64,000 bases of DNA from Leadbetterella sp. (GTDB taxonomy: Bacteria > Bacteroidota > Bacteroidia > Cytophagales > Spirosomataceae): NCBI GenBank assembly GCA_019638185.1, contig JAHBUH010000001.1:299079-363078 (forward strand), given 5' to 3'. Every line of letters starts with the position of its first letter. Within the stretch, counting starts at the first letter, position 1. This document shows, piece by piece, positions 36,981 through 46,382 of the stretch. The notes beneath the pieces are model-generated. The model worked only from the letters and a program-made list of their open reading frames with translations. It was not told where the DNA came from and did no database searches. Position numbers and translations under genes: made by a program.

Positions 36981-39128
36981 TTAAGGTTGGAAATCCGGGT
37001 GGCCGGTCTGCCACAGGGTAAAGGCGAAGATGTCTGCGTATTCCCGGAAACTGTCTTCGCGGTCGTTAGCAAAATGCCCCGCTTTGTAGTTCACCCGGAT
37101 CAGTACGGGTTTACCGGAGGCGGAGCTGTTCTGGAGGGCCGCCGTGAACTTTCCGGGCATCCAGGGAGCGACGCGCGAGTCGTTTATCCCGCTGATGACC
37201 AGTACGGCGGGGTATTTTACTCCTGCTTTGATTTTGGATTGTACATCCATTTCTACCAGTGGTTTAATGTCTTTTTCCACTTTTATGGAGCCTATTTCGG
37301 GTATCTGGTTATCGCCGTTAGAAGTGGTCTCGTTTCGTAAAACCTGGGTCATCCCCACGCTATTGATGGCTACGGCAAAGAGGTCGGGGCGCTCAGTAAT
37401 GGCCCGACCGATCAGCACCCCGCCCATGCTGGCGCCTAAACCGGCTAGCTTTTGAGGGGAAGTATATTTTTCTTTGACGAGGTATTCGGCGCAGGAGATA
37501 AAGTCTTTCCAGGTGTTCGGTTTTTTATCTTTCATGCCGTCTTTGTGCCAGCGCTCGCCTTTTTCACCGCCGCCGCGTACATGGGCTATGGCCAGTACTC
37601 CGCCCTGCTCCGGGAAGGCGGTGAGTTCACCCAGGAAAAACGGTTTCATGGAGATACCGTACCCGCCGTAGCCGGTCATAAAACAGGGGGCTGAGCCGTC
37701 GCGCTTCAGGTTTTTGGGGTAGATAATGGAAAGCGGGATGAGCGTGCCGTCGTGCCCCGGTATCTCTACCTCCTTTACGGTATACAGTTTATCGTAGTCC
37801 GGGAAGTTATTAGCGGTATTGAGCCAGGTGCTTTTAGCGAGCTTATCAGTGGCGGCATCGTATTCAAAGAAGGTGATGGGCGTGAGCCAGTTATGGTTCA
37901 TAAAGACGATTTTGTCACTCATACGCGGATTTACCCCTCCGGCGGAGCCGTTCACCCCGCCGGGTAAAGGTATTTTACGTGCAGTGAGGGTTTTGGTATC
38001 GATCAGGTGTTTTTCCTAGGTGATGCCGTCGCTCAGGGAGAAAACAATAAAGTTTCGGGTGGCCTGCATGGCAGAAATGGTTTTATCCGGGTAGGCTGCC
38101 AGGATGCGGGCCCTGTCAAAATCAGGGTTCTTCAGGGAGGTAACGCCTATTTTGAAATGAGGGGCATTTTTGTGGGAACAAAAGAACAGCTGATCGCCAA
38201 AAGTATAAAAGCCGGTGACCTCATCTTCTTCCCGGATCAGGGGTTTCCAGTGGATGCTGCCGGAGCGGGCCTCCGCCGCCGGGATATAGAAAACGGGGTA
38301 GCTGTCTTTTACGGAGACTATGCCTAAAAAGATGTATTGGTCATCGTCTGACAGGGTCAGCAGGGGAAAACGTTCGGGCAGCAGCCCAATGTCCGGCGTA
38401 TGCTGCGAGGAGGCCAGCACGATATCGTCTTCGGGTTTTGTGCCCAGCGTATGCAGCGTGGCTTCCATATTTTTAGTGAGCTGCTCGCTGTCCAGGTCGC
38501 TGGTGCTCATGCGGGTATAGATGAGGGATTTGCCGTCAGCCAGGAAATCAAAATCAAATTCGCTCCACACCGGGTAGAGCTTATCCGGCAGAATGGACTG
38601 ATCCACGGGGTTCATAAATATAATTTCGCAAAGTTCGCTGCCTTCGTCGCGCAGCATCAGCGCCATGAGGTCGCCCTGGCGGTTTATTTTGTAGTTCAGC
38701 AACTGGGAGCCTTTTTTATAGGCCTGGCCATCAAAGAAGAGCGTTTCTTTCCCGGTCTGCGCATCGCGCTTATAGAGTTTTCCAAATGTTTCCCCTTTCA
38801 GGGTTTTGGATACATACCAGGCATTTCCGTGCAGGTAAGGAGGGGAATACTGGTCGCCCTCGGCATCGGCAATGGCTTTTATCCTTTGGAAGAGCATATC
38901 GCGCCCGGGTATTTTTTCCAGCACCCGGTTCGTGAAATCTCCCTGGGATTTGAACCAATCCTGTACTTCCGGATCCCTGATTTTTTCCATCCAACGGTAG
39001 GGGTCTTTAACGGTAATGCCCCAGTAAGTATCCGTGCTGTCTACGGTTCGGGAGGGGGGATAGGGGTATTGGGCTCCGGCTGATGCAGACAGGAGCAGAA
39101 GAAGGAGGAGGAAAATGAGCTGTTTCAT
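36981..39128 (-). pseudogene. Prolyl oligopeptidase (S9A) with an in-frame TAG
   Basis: Signal peptide and propeller occupy 39128-38019 (YPYPPSRTVDSTDTYWGITV, KDPYRWMEKIRDPEVQDWF). A single TAG at 38016-38018 then interrupts the frame. The same frame continues with EKHLIDTKTL to the stop at 36981. The catalytic domain lies wholly after the TAG: nucleophile in GLGASMGG, aspartate in SGINDSRVAPW, histidine in YKAGHFAND. Without the stop the protein would be about 715 residues, the family norm, and no other damage is seen. Either a recent nonsense mutation or a sequencing error. Confidence 0.85.
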
Positions 39129-39280
39129 GAAGTACCGGGTGTTAATTCTTTAGCAAAGTTCGGAAAACGCGCCTTAGGTGCCTATCCCCAATTTTGGGGA
39201 GGCCGGCGGGTCTTAGCTTTTGTAAGTTAGATATTTTTATTAAAATTACCTTCGTGCAGATTGATTTTTAACTTTGTGCC

Positions 39281-39589
39281 GTGAGAGTTATATGCTTCAT
39301 ATAGACCCTGTATGTCCAGATGTTACTGGCGGCACCCGCTTTTATGGCCGATAAGTGTATGAAGGAGCATCCGACTACAGAACAAAACAACCAGCACTGC
39401 CATCATCCCTGCTTGCCTTTTATGCAATGCCACACGTGCAGCGGGTTTGATTGTAGCTGCAGAAACCTATAGTCTGAACTTTAACGGTGTATCGTGATAG
39501 CGCGGTTTCCCTGTACGAATCCGGCCTGCCCGTGGATTTCTCTTCTTCTATCTGGCAGCCTCCCCGCCTGAAGCAGAGCATGTCTTAAC
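39281..39589 (+). pseudogene. Remnant of a Cys/His-rich DUF6660-like gene
   Basis: From GTG 39281 the frame reads VRVICFI, then TAG (39302-39304), then TLYVQMLLAAPAFMADKCMK and a Cys/His cluster HCHHPCLPFMQCHTCSGF. A one-base shift near 39452 brings in IVAAETYSLNF, and a second shift brings in SLYESGLPVDFSSSIWQPPR before a TAA. This order matches the small DUF6660-type proteins found ahead of metal-linked TonB receptors in Bacteroidota. At least one nonsense change and two frameshifts make it non-functional. Confidence 0.65.
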
Positions 39590-39658
39590 ATGCTCTTACA
39601 GTTCGGCGTCTGACGGCACAAATCACTGTTTATTAATGTTTAACGAACATTGAGGCAA

Positions 39659-39971
39659 TGAGAATCATTTTGCTGCTACTGCTGGGACTGGGCTATTAAG
39701 ACGCCCACTATTTTTTACCGAAGAGAGTGAGCGCACCAATACCGGAATGTGCTGCCGATCGATAAGGAATCGCACCGGCTGGAGAAAAGCTATGGCGGAA
39801 AAGATGTGGGAGCGGTTTTCAGTTTATATGAATTTTGAGAACTTCCTGAACGCCCGTCACGCCCGCTTTGATACCATTTATACCGGCACGGTGACTAACC
39901 CGGTTTTCAGGGATATTTATGCGCCGTTAGACGGGTTTATAGTGAATGGCGGGATAAAGCACCGGTTATAG
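39659..39971 (+). pseudogene. TonB-dependent receptor, internally deleted remnant
   Basis: ATG 39659 starts a signal-peptide-like MRIILLLLLGLGY and then meets TAA. Nearly all of a receptor of perhaps 700 residues is missing. The last 50 residues are recognisable from about 39812: FSVYMNFENFLNARHARFDT, then TVTNPVFRDIYAPLDGF, ending GGIKHRL, the usual C-terminal strands of this receptor class. A frameshift separates an upstream piece (LPIDKESHRLEKSYGGKDVG in another frame). It follows the DUF6660-like remnant, so a whole uptake locus has decayed. Confidence 0.7.
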
Positions 39972-40074
39972 GGGGTGTTTTATTTATAATTATTCCAAAT
40001 AAATAATAATATTCCGGGAGGTTCGATGGTTTTCAGGGCAAAACCTTCCAATTTAGCGTTGAATTTATTGAAAT

Positions 40075-41322
40075 ATGAGCCAATCCAGCCTCCGGGCCAC
40101 TCCCAGTTTGCAAGGGCCACAGACCGTATACCCGATCTTATTTGCCATTAGTTTTTCGCACATGCTGAATGATGTGATCCAGTCGGTGATCCCGGCGGTG
40201 TATCCCATGCTGAAGGAAAATTATGCCCTGACGTTTACGCAGATCGGCATTATTACGCTGGTGTTCCAGTTGACGGCGTCCCTGCTGCAGCCGTTTGTGG
40301 GGCTGTATACGGATAAGCATCCCACGCCCCGGTCGCTGCCGTTGGGCATGCTGTTTTCGCTGACGGGTCTTTTGTTCCTGGCTTTTGCGTCTGATTATAT
40401 CCATATTTTGCTGTCGGTCAGCCTGATCGGCATGGGCTCTTCAGTTTTTCACCCTGAGGCGTCACGGGTAGCGCACCTGGCTTCCGGTGGGAAGAAGGGC
40501 CTGGCGCAATCTATCTTCCAGGTTGGGGGGAATGCGGGCAGTGCCGGCGGGCCGCTCCTGGCGGCGCTGATCGTGGTGCCTTTCGGGCAGCGGTACATCG
40601 GCTGGTTTGGGGTGATTGCGTTTATGGGCATGCTGCTGCTGACGTATGTGGGCCGGTGGTACCAGCAGAACCTGCAGTTGAAAAGCAGTAAAGGAGGAGC
40701 TACGGGCAGCCCGTTTGCCCCCGGACTGACTAAAAACCGGGTGATGGTTTCGGTGATCATCCTGTTGGTACTGATTTTCTCCAAGTACTTTTACATGGCC
40801 TCCATGAGCAGCTACTTTACGTTTTACCTCATTGATAAGTTCGGGGTAAGCGTGCAGCAGTCGCAGGTATACCTGTTTGCTTTCCTGGCGGCGGTAGCGG
40901 CCGGCACTATCCTGGGCGGCCCGCTGGGCGACCGTTACGGAAGGAAGCTCATCATCTGGGTGTCTATCCTGGGAGCGGCGCCGTTTAGCCTGCTGCTGCC
41001 GCATGTGGGCCTGGGAATGACCGTTATCCTGGCCGTGATCGTCGGCTTGATCATCTCGTCGGCTTTTTCCGCCATCCTGGTGTATGCCACTGACCTGATC
41101 CCCGGAAAGGTGGGCATGATAGCCGGCCTGTTTTTCGGTTTCGCCTTCGGAATGGGCGGGATAGGTTCGGCTGTTCTGGGCTGGCTGGCCGACAGGACCA
41201 GCATAGCGTATGTGTTCTCTATTTGCGCTTACCTGCCGCTGTTGGGGATCATTACGGGTTTCCTGCCGGATATTGAGGGGACGCGGAAGCGGAGTCAAAT
41301 ATCTGCTCCACAAAAACCATGA
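40075..41322 (+). CDS. MFS transporter, fosmidomycin-resistance (Fsr) type
   Basis: 415 residues with about 12 membrane helices. The Fsr branch is recognised by ILFAISFSHMLNDVIQSVIP near the N-terminus, KENYALTFTQIGIITLVFQ, and GMGSSVFHPEASRVAHLASG. Likely a drug or metabolite efflux pump; the natural substrate is unknown. The gene is intact although it lies directly beside the decayed receptor locus. The 3' end and stop are part of an imperfect direct repeat (offset 67 bases). Confidence 0.88.
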   Translation: MSQSSLRATPSLQGPQTVYPILFAISFSHMLNDVIQSVIPAVYPMLKENYALTFTQIGIITLVFQLTASLLQPFVGLYTDKHPTPRSLPLGMLFSLTGLLFLAFASDYIHILLSVSLIGMGSSVFHPEASRVAHLASGGKKGLAQSIFQVGGNAGSAGGPLLAALIVVPFGQRYIGWFGVIAFMGMLLLTYVGRWYQQNLQLKSSKGGATGSPFAPGLTKNRVMVSVIILLVLIFSKYFYMASMSSYFTFYLIDKFGVSVQQSQVYLFAFLAAVAAGTILGGPLGDRYGRKLIIWVSILGAAPFSLLLPHVGLGMTVILAVIVGLIISSAFSAILVYATDLIPGKVGMIAGLFFGFAFGMGGIGSAVLGWLADRTSIAYVFSICAYLPLLGIITGFLPDIEGTRKRSQISAPQKP

Positions 41323-41413
41323 CCTGTACTGATTCCTGCCGGATATGGAGTGGAAGCGGAGTGGAATGCCTATTTCAGAAAGGCCATGACCGGTATTGTT
41401 TCCTGCCGGAAAT
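41317..41413 (+). repeat. Direct repeat around the Fsr stop codon
   Basis: 41317-41346 and 41384-41413 share CCATGACC, then TGCCGGA, with about 25 of 30 bases equal; similarity extends upstream (GGAAGCGGAGT). The first copy includes the stop codon. Confidence 0.6.
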
Positions 41414-41485
41414 AAGGAGAGCGGAAGCTTTTGGGTGCCAGTTTGGTGTAAACAGTTGAGCCTGAACTTTTTTTAATTTGTAGTG

Positions 41486-42397
41486 ATGTCTGTATCTGAA
41501 ACCCCCGGCCTCCGGGCTTATATCGCGCTGGCCATTGTTTGTCTCCTGTGGGGAACCACGTATTTTGCACTCCGTATCGGTGTGGAAACCTTCCCGCCCT
41601 TCCTGTTTTCGGGCATCCGGCAGGTAGTGGCAGGCGGCAGCCTGCTTATCGGGCTCCGGCTGACCGGAAACCTGAAGATAAACCGCACCGATGTCCTCCA
41701 CCAGTCAATCCCCGGCGTCCTCATGCTGGCACTGGGTAACGGCGTGGTAGGCTGGTGCGAGCGCTACATCCCCAGCGGTCTGGCCGCCCTGATCCTCTCG
41801 CTGATCCCGGTATTTGTGGTGCTGATCAATTATGCCTCCGGCCTGGACCGGCGCCGGCCGCACCCCCTGATCCTCACCGGCCTTTTCCTGGGCTGCCTGG
41901 GCATAGCCCTCATTTTCCGCGATAACCTCAAAGACCTGGGCCGCCCCGAATACCTCAGCGGCATGCTGGTGACCTTTGCCGCCTGCGTGATCTGGGCCGC
42001 CGGCAGCGTATATGCCAAGCACAAAACCTCCGGCAGCACAAATGTGCTCCAGAACGCCGCCCTGCAGCTCTTCTTCGGCGGCCTGGCCCTGCTGCTGTTC
42101 AGCGTTTTCCTGGATGATTACCATGAGCTGAAGACCGTTACGGCTCCCAGCATCTGGGCGCTGGTGTACCTGATCGTCTTCGGTTCTATAGTGGGGTATA
42201 CGTGTTTTGTGTACGCGCTGAAGCACCTGCCTATCGGGGTTTCTTCTCTTTATGCTTATATTAATCCGTTTATTGCTATCCTGTTAGGCTATTTCTTCCT
42301 GCAGGAGCCGCTGACAGGCATGACTTTCCTGGCGCTGGCGGCGGCGTTGAGCGGGGTTTATTGTATTAACAGGGGGTATGGGATGGGAGGGAAGTGA
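41486..42397 (+). CDS. EamA-type drug/metabolite transporter
   Basis: 303 residues, ten predicted membrane helices in two EamA repeats. The first starts AYIALAIVCLLWGTTYFALR and the second includes LPIGVSSLYAYINPFIAILL. Substrate unknown. The start is ATG 41486; a GTG one codon earlier is equally readable. Codon usage is strongly C-ending through the first three quarters, then shifts to T-ending codons in the last 60 residues. Confidence 0.88.
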   Translation: MSVSETPGLRAYIALAIVCLLWGTTYFALRIGVETFPPFLFSGIRQVVAGGSLLIGLRLTGNLKINRTDVLHQSIPGVLMLALGNGVVGWCERYIPSGLAALILSLIPVFVVLINYASGLDRRRPHPLILTGLFLGCLGIALIFRDNLKDLGRPEYLSGMLVTFAACVIWAAGSVYAKHKTSGSTNVLQNAALQLFFGGLALLLFSVFLDDYHELKTVTAPSIWALVYLIVFGSIVGYTCFVYALKHLPIGVSSLYAYINPFIAILLGYFFLQEPLTGMTFLALAAALSGVYCINRGYGMGGK

Positions 42398-42613
42398 GGG
42401 AATCCCATGGCTCATAAGGCGTGATAATAAGTTCGGAATTATACATTATTAATAAAGTCGGGTATAAATACTTTATTAGTAATAGGAAGTTTTTTCTTTT
42501 CCATCCATCTTTTTAAGAGAGAGATGCCTTACGGTATTATTTTAGTGGAAATAAATAGCGAAGAGTAAAATCATTGATTTTCATGAACATCTTAAGTTAT
42601 AATAATAAATATA

Positions 42614-42961
42614 ATGAATAACCCAACCATGGAACCAATCACCTGGGAAGATTTCGCCAAAATAGACATCCGCACCGGCACCATAGTAGCCGCTGAAGTT
42701 TTTGCTGAGGCCCGTAAGCCGGCTTATAAAATCAAAGTGGATTTCGGAGATTCGGGCATCCGTACTACTTCTGCACAGGTGACCCGCCGGTATAGTCCGG
42801 AGGAACTTATAGGTAAGCAGGTGGTGGGCGTTCTGAATTTTCCACCGAAGCGGATAGCCGGGCTGAAGAGCGAGTTTCTGCTGCTGGGAGCGATAAATGA
42901 GGACGAAGTAACGCTTCTAACTCCCGACAAGCCGGTGGAAAACGGGTTAAAAATCGGGTAA
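42614..42961 (+). CDS. csaA: CsaA-like tRNA-binding protein
   Basis: 115 residues; a single OB-fold tRNA-binding domain. Diagnostic text: ITWEDFAKIDIRTGTIVAAE near the N-terminus, RKPAYKIKVDFGDSGI, and PKRIAGLKSEFLLLGA. CsaA has been described as an export-linked chaperone and binds tRNA. ATG 42614 and ATG 42629 are both possible; the latter fits the usual N-terminus. The gap before it (42398-42613) is AT-rich with no other gene. The last 15 bases with the stop are duplicated 66 bases downstream. Confidence 0.88.
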   Translation: MNNPTMEPITWEDFAKIDIRTGTIVAAEVFAEARKPAYKIKVDFGDSGIRTTSAQVTRRYSPEELIGKQVVGVLNFPPKRIAGLKSEFLLLGAINEDEVTLLTPDKPVENGLKIG

Positions 42962-43031
42962 GCCGTTTTGATAACATGTTTCCCCACTTCCCAGAAAACA
43001 GATAGGGGTATGTTAAAAATCGGGTAGGCCG
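42946..43031 (+). repeat. Direct repeat around the csaA stop codon
   Basis: 42946-42965 and 43012-43031 agree in 19 of 20 bases (GTTAAAAATCGGGTA then A or G, then GCCG), offset 66 bases. Confidence 0.7.
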
Positions 43032-43252
43032 CATTGGTAACCAGCCAGTCCAATACACCAAGCTCCGGGCCTGATTAGAAGGCTAGAACAGGTATAAAAA
43101 AAAATCCCCAAACTGTATAAAAAATTACCCAGAATTTGAAACCACACATCTAGACTATCTCCACTACCTCCATCAGAAAATAACAATACAGAAAAGCTAT
43201 ATATGAAATATAACAAAATGATAACCAGTAACTTGTTGATCCAATAAAACAT
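43013..43252 (-). CDS. Possible small membrane protein
   Basis: 79 codons from ATG 43252. The N-terminus MFYWINKLLVIILLYFIYSF is a plausible membrane helix and a second hydrophobic stretch (LGNFLYSLGIFFYTCSSLL) follows. The C-terminal part overlaps the downstream copy of the csaA-end repeat, which weakens the case. No relative is recognised. The AT-rich context makes a chance ORF possible. Confidence 0.25.
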   Translation of the reverse strand: MFYWINKLLVIILLYFIYSFSVLLFSDGGSGDSLDVWFQILGNFLYSLGIFFYTCSSLLIRPGAWCIGLAGYQCGLPDF

Positions 43253-43334
43253 AACCTACCAGCTGACCCTACGCCAGCACCCCGCCCCTTGGTACAATTA
43301 TCGCATCCCTTTCTTCAAACATAACCTAAATATC

Positions 43335-43868
43335 ATGATGAATTACATTTTGCCATTGGCTCTGGGGATGTCTGTGAGCATGGCGGTCTTAACACGAAAT
43401 TTACAGGGGCGGGAATCGCGCAGTTCTTTTCAGACGGAGGATACGGAGTTTGTTAAAAATGCTATGGAAGGCGGTATGGCTGAAGTCATGTTTGGTAATC
43501 TGGCCTTAGAGCAAAGTACTGCTGAGCCTGTCAGGAAGTTTGCGGAAATGCTGGTTTCGGAGCATCAGAAGGCTAATAATGAGCTGGAGAAGATGGTTAA
43601 AAAGAAAAATTATGCGAATCTGCCCAGCGGGCCTTCGGCCAGTGCCAAAGAAGAGCACAAGCGGATAGGTAACTTAAGCGGTGCGGAGTTTGACAAGGCA
43701 TTTGCGAAATACATGGTAGAAGAGCACGAGAAGACCATAAGCGTGTTCCTGCGCCAGATAGAAAGTGGTAAAGATAAGCAGCTGAAAACCTGGGCCGGCA
43801 AGACTTTACCCACGCTGCAGAAGCATTTGGAGCAGGCAAAAAACCTGGTGGAAATTTTAAATGCGTAG
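43335..43868 (+). CDS. DUF4142-domain protein
   Basis: 177 residues: a short signal-like hydrophobic start (PLALGMSVSMAVLT), then a ferritin-like four-helix DUF4142 domain with FVKNAMEGGMAEVMFGNLAL, VRKFAEMLVSEHQKANNEL and KYMVEEHEKTISVFLRQIES. Typical location is the periplasm. Members cluster with stress genes in Bacteroidota, as here, but the function is unknown. Confidence 0.85.
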   Translation: MMNYILPLALGMSVSMAVLTRNLQGRESRSSFQTEDTEFVKNAMEGGMAEVMFGNLALEQSTAEPVRKFAEMLVSEHQKANNELEKMVKKKNYANLPSGPSASAKEEHKRIGNLSGAEFDKAFAKYMVEEHEKTISVFLRQIESGKDKQLKTWAGKTLPTLQKHLEQAKNLVEILNA

Positions 43869-43922
43869 GGACATCCTATCCGGGAGAATGCGGCGTTTTT
43901 CATGAAAATAATACATTAAAAC

Positions 43923-44195
43923 ATGGGATACCGCATTCCGGGCCTGGCACAGGTCGAGCGCGCATTCGTGGGGGAGATCATTCTCCGTACTACCTGCATG
44001 TTTTTACTCATCATTATCCTCCTCCGGCTCACGGGCCGGCGGGGTGTACGCCAGCTTACTTTATTTGAGGTGGCCATGATCCTGGCCCTGGGCTCGGCGG
44101 CGGGTGACCCGATGTTTCAGAAGGAAATCCCGGTGTTTTACGCCATCGTGGTATTTGGCATTGTGCTGGTCTGGTATAAGTCTATTACCTTCTGC
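43923..44195 (+). pseudogene. DUF421 (YetF-like) membrane protein, 3' deleted
   Basis: The first about 90 codons are a good DUF421 N-terminus: IPGLAQVERAFVGEIILRTT, LLRLTGRRGVRQLTLFEVAM and two or three membrane helices ending at VLVWYKSIT. The cytosolic DUF421 domain that should follow is missing, and the frame runs straight into SDR sequence (KVAVITG) and stops at 44258. A deletion has joined two genes. It may still be translated as a 111-residue chimera. Confidence 0.8.
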
Positions 44196-44204
44196 AGCCG
44201 CTGC

Positions 44205-44753
44205 CATAAAAAGGAATGGGGTAAGGTAGCCGTTATCACCGGGGCGACAGCGGGATAGGGCAGGCCGTGGCCCTGCTGTTTGCCCGTTATGGAATACGGA
44301 GTGTTATAGTCCATTATAACGAGCCGGATGACTCGGCCATCACCCTGGGATCAGATGAAAGCGGCAGGAGCGGAGGGCATAGCCCTTCAAGGCGACATTC
44401 GTGACCCTTCTTTCTGCCGGCTGGTGGTGGACGAGACCATAGACACCTGGGGGCGGATAGACATCCTGGTTAACAATGCCAGCGTTCAGTATCCCCAGAA
44501 TGACCTTTCGATGATCAAAGAAGAGCAGCTGGTTCAGACGTTTTCCGTGAATGTCTTCGGTATGTTTTACCTGAAGCAGGCGGCTTTGAAATACATGAAA
44601 AAGGGGAGCTGTATCATCAATACCACCTCGGTCACGGCCTTCCGGGGGAGCGGGCACCAGGTAGATTATGCCGCTACCAAGGGGGCCATTGTAGGGTTTA
44701 TCCGCTCACTGGCGTTGCAACTGGCTAAAAAAGGAGGTAATATCATGGCCTGA
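44205..44753 (+). pseudogene. Short-chain dehydrogenase, truncated at both ends and frameshifted
   Basis: SDR text starts at KVAVITG (about 44221) without its usual N-terminal extension. A one-base loss near 44248 breaks the frame inside the glycine motif. SGIGQAVALLFARYG follows in another frame, and a second shift near 44350 leads to MKAAGAEGIALQGDIRDPSF. From there it is open with NNAS, the serine region NTTSVTAFRGSG and YAATKGA, but ends at LALQLAKKG with about 60 residues missing. The parent was an oxidoreductase of the kind common in stress clusters. Confidence 0.85.
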
Positions 44754-44767
44754 TGGCCCCATAACAT

Positions 44768-44802
44768 AAAAAAAAGGCTGTCTCGGGAACAGCCTTTTTA
44801 CA
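44768..44802. terminator. Bidirectional terminator between SDR remnant and CsbD gene
   Basis: AAAAAAGGCTGT / ACAGCCTTTTT hairpin with A/T runs on both sides. Confidence 0.8.
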
Positions 44803-44816
44803 ATAGTTGTGTGCAC

Positions 44817-45017
44817 CTAGTCAAATTTTAACCCCTCTATAAACGCATTAATCTGTTCTTTGGTCTCGCCTGTTCTTTTCTGAATTTTGCCTACCAGCTC
44901 ATCTTCCTTTCCTTCTTCATACAGCAGGTCATCGTCAGTCAGATCGGCCCATTTTTGTTTCAAAATTCCTTTTGCCTGGTTCCAGTTTCCTTTTAGCTTA
45001 TCCTCAAATGTGCTCAT
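44817..45017 (-). CDS. CsbD-family stress protein
   Basis: 66 residues, nearly all of it the CsbD domain: FEDKLKGNWNQAKGILKQKW at the start and GKEDELVGKIQKRTGETKEQ in the second half. CsbD proteins are small, abundant and induced by general stress; the molecular role is unknown. It is monocistronic with its terminator at 44768-44802. Confidence 0.9.
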   Translation of the reverse strand: MSTFEDKLKGNWNQAKGILKQKWADLTDDDLLYEEGKEDELVGKIQKRTGETKEQINAFIEGLKFD

Positions 45018-45462
45018 AGTTATATGTGTTTAAATTAAAAATATACAAATAGTAATGCAAAGGGAGGGCCGTTTCTGATCAGTCAGGTACGTTTTTATGT
45101 AATATGTTTATTTATAGCGATTTATATTTTTGGCATTCAATGTCTTCGGTTTGCAGCACTGCCCAAAGTGTGTATAATCTTCCCCATAATGAGTAATTTC
45201 CACCACCCGGTCCGGAGCGGGATGTATCATCTCAACGCATCAGGCCGCTTCATGAACCACAGGCAGGAACTGTGTAAATTTTTACACATATTGCCCGCAG
45301 TGTGTATCGTTTTACCCACCTGGTCAGGCTTCTCCCGGATAAATGTCTTTTGGGTATGTGGTTGATTATAATCGGTTTGGGGCCATTCTGGAGAAGCCGG
45401 ATACGAACATGGTATTGTAATTGCTCAAATTTCAGTACATCAAAAATTTAAACCCAACTAAC
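45018..45462. other. Intergenic region without a supported gene
   Basis: 445 bases. A 65-codon plus-strand frame from 45168 has no family resemblance and odd composition, so I do not call it. The first part carries the CsbD leader. Two similar stretches, TGTGTATAATCTTCCCCATA and TGTGTATCGTTTTACCCACC (near 45170 and 45300), may be coincidental. Confidence 0.4.
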
Positions 45463-45801
45463 ATGATACGAGATCCGGATTACAAGCTTTTACCCACCAC
45501 CATGAACACCCTCACTGAAGTCATGGAGATGCTGGCAGACAAAGGATACGACAATGAACTCACTTTTTCAGAACAGGGCCGTATGGAAGGAATGGGCAAG
45601 TCGTACCGGCCTGAAGACCTGACCCTCATCAGAACTTACCGGTTTGAAGGGCCTTCTGATCCCGCAGATAACACGGCGTTATACCTCCTGGCGGATAAAG
45701 ACGGGCTGGTGGGCTATATCATGGATGTATACGGCTATGACTCCAATTACGGGAATGCGTTCAGCGAGTTCCTGAAAAATATCCCTGTAAAAGGCGTATA
45801 A
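45463..45801 (+). CDS. Small hypothetical protein
   Basis: 112 residues from ATG 45463, or 99 from ATG 45502 (MNTLTEVMEMLADKGYDNEL), which fits relatives better. Other recognisable text is YRPEDLTLIRTYRFEGPSDP and GLVGYIMDVYGYDSNYG. Short Bacteroidota proteins of this pattern are often labelled phosphoribosylpyrophosphate synthetase in databases; nothing here supports that, because no PRPP-binding motif is present. It lies among stress-type genes, 29 bases before an lmo0937-like gene. Confidence 0.65.
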   Translation: MIRDPDYKLLPTTMNTLTEVMEMLADKGYDNELTFSEQGRMEGMGKSYRPEDLTLIRTYRFEGPSDPADNTALYLLADKDGLVGYIMDVYGYDSNYGNAFSEFLKNIPVKGV

Positions 45802-45818
45802 TCTATTTATTAAATTAA

Positions 45819-46007
<189 letters not shown>

Positions 46008-46382
46008 GCCCGCCTTCTTAAAAAGAAAAAACTATGCCAGACACCCGCAGGCTGTTAAGCCATTGGATGATGGAAAGGCAGCTGGCCGTGGCAGAAAGTG
46101 TCACGGCCAGGTATATATTGCAGAGAAGCTGTATTCCCGGGCATCCGCCTTTCCTGAAGTTTCACTGCAGGCGCTGGAAATCCTGCGTCTTACTTTATCC
46201 TGACAACCTTCCGGATCACTATGCTCTTCGCAAAGGAAAATAAACACCCGGATTCCACGTTATAATTATAGCCGATTTTTCGACAGGAAAAATCGCCGGA
46301 CAGCACATCAGTTTGCTTTCGTTGCAGACCCGGAGAAACATAAGGTATTTCTTTATTGATTGCCAACTATTTAACCACAAGT
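46008..46382. other. Intergenic region, possible gene remnant
   Basis: 375 bases. A plus-strand frame from ATG 46034 runs 69 codons, but its second half has an unlikely Cys/Arg/Trp-rich composition. A neighbouring frame gives more protein-like text (VYIAEKLYSRASAFPEVSLQ), suggesting a frameshifted small gene. I cannot identify it. Confidence 0.35.

Noticed and set aside
10502-39304. Three gene lesions are all TAG (10724, 38016, 39302), raising the idea of amber reassignment or suppression.
   Set aside because: Intact genes in the window, such as tsaC and the OmpA-family gene, use TAG as a true stop, and two of the three loci have further damage, so independent nonsense mutations are the simpler reading.
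42403-42445. Sequence CTCATAAGGC and TTCGGAATT after the EamA gene, similar to parts of the structured repeat.
   Set aside because: Only two short blocks match, without the inverted arms; too weak to call a third copy.
45168-45365. 65-codon plus-strand frame after the CsbD gene.
   Set aside because: No recognisable family, no ordered domain pattern, and composition unlike neighbours.
46034-46243. 69-codon frame before the sigma-54 activator gene.
   Set aside because: Second half is Cys/Arg/Trp-rich and a different frame looks more protein-like; at most a remnant.
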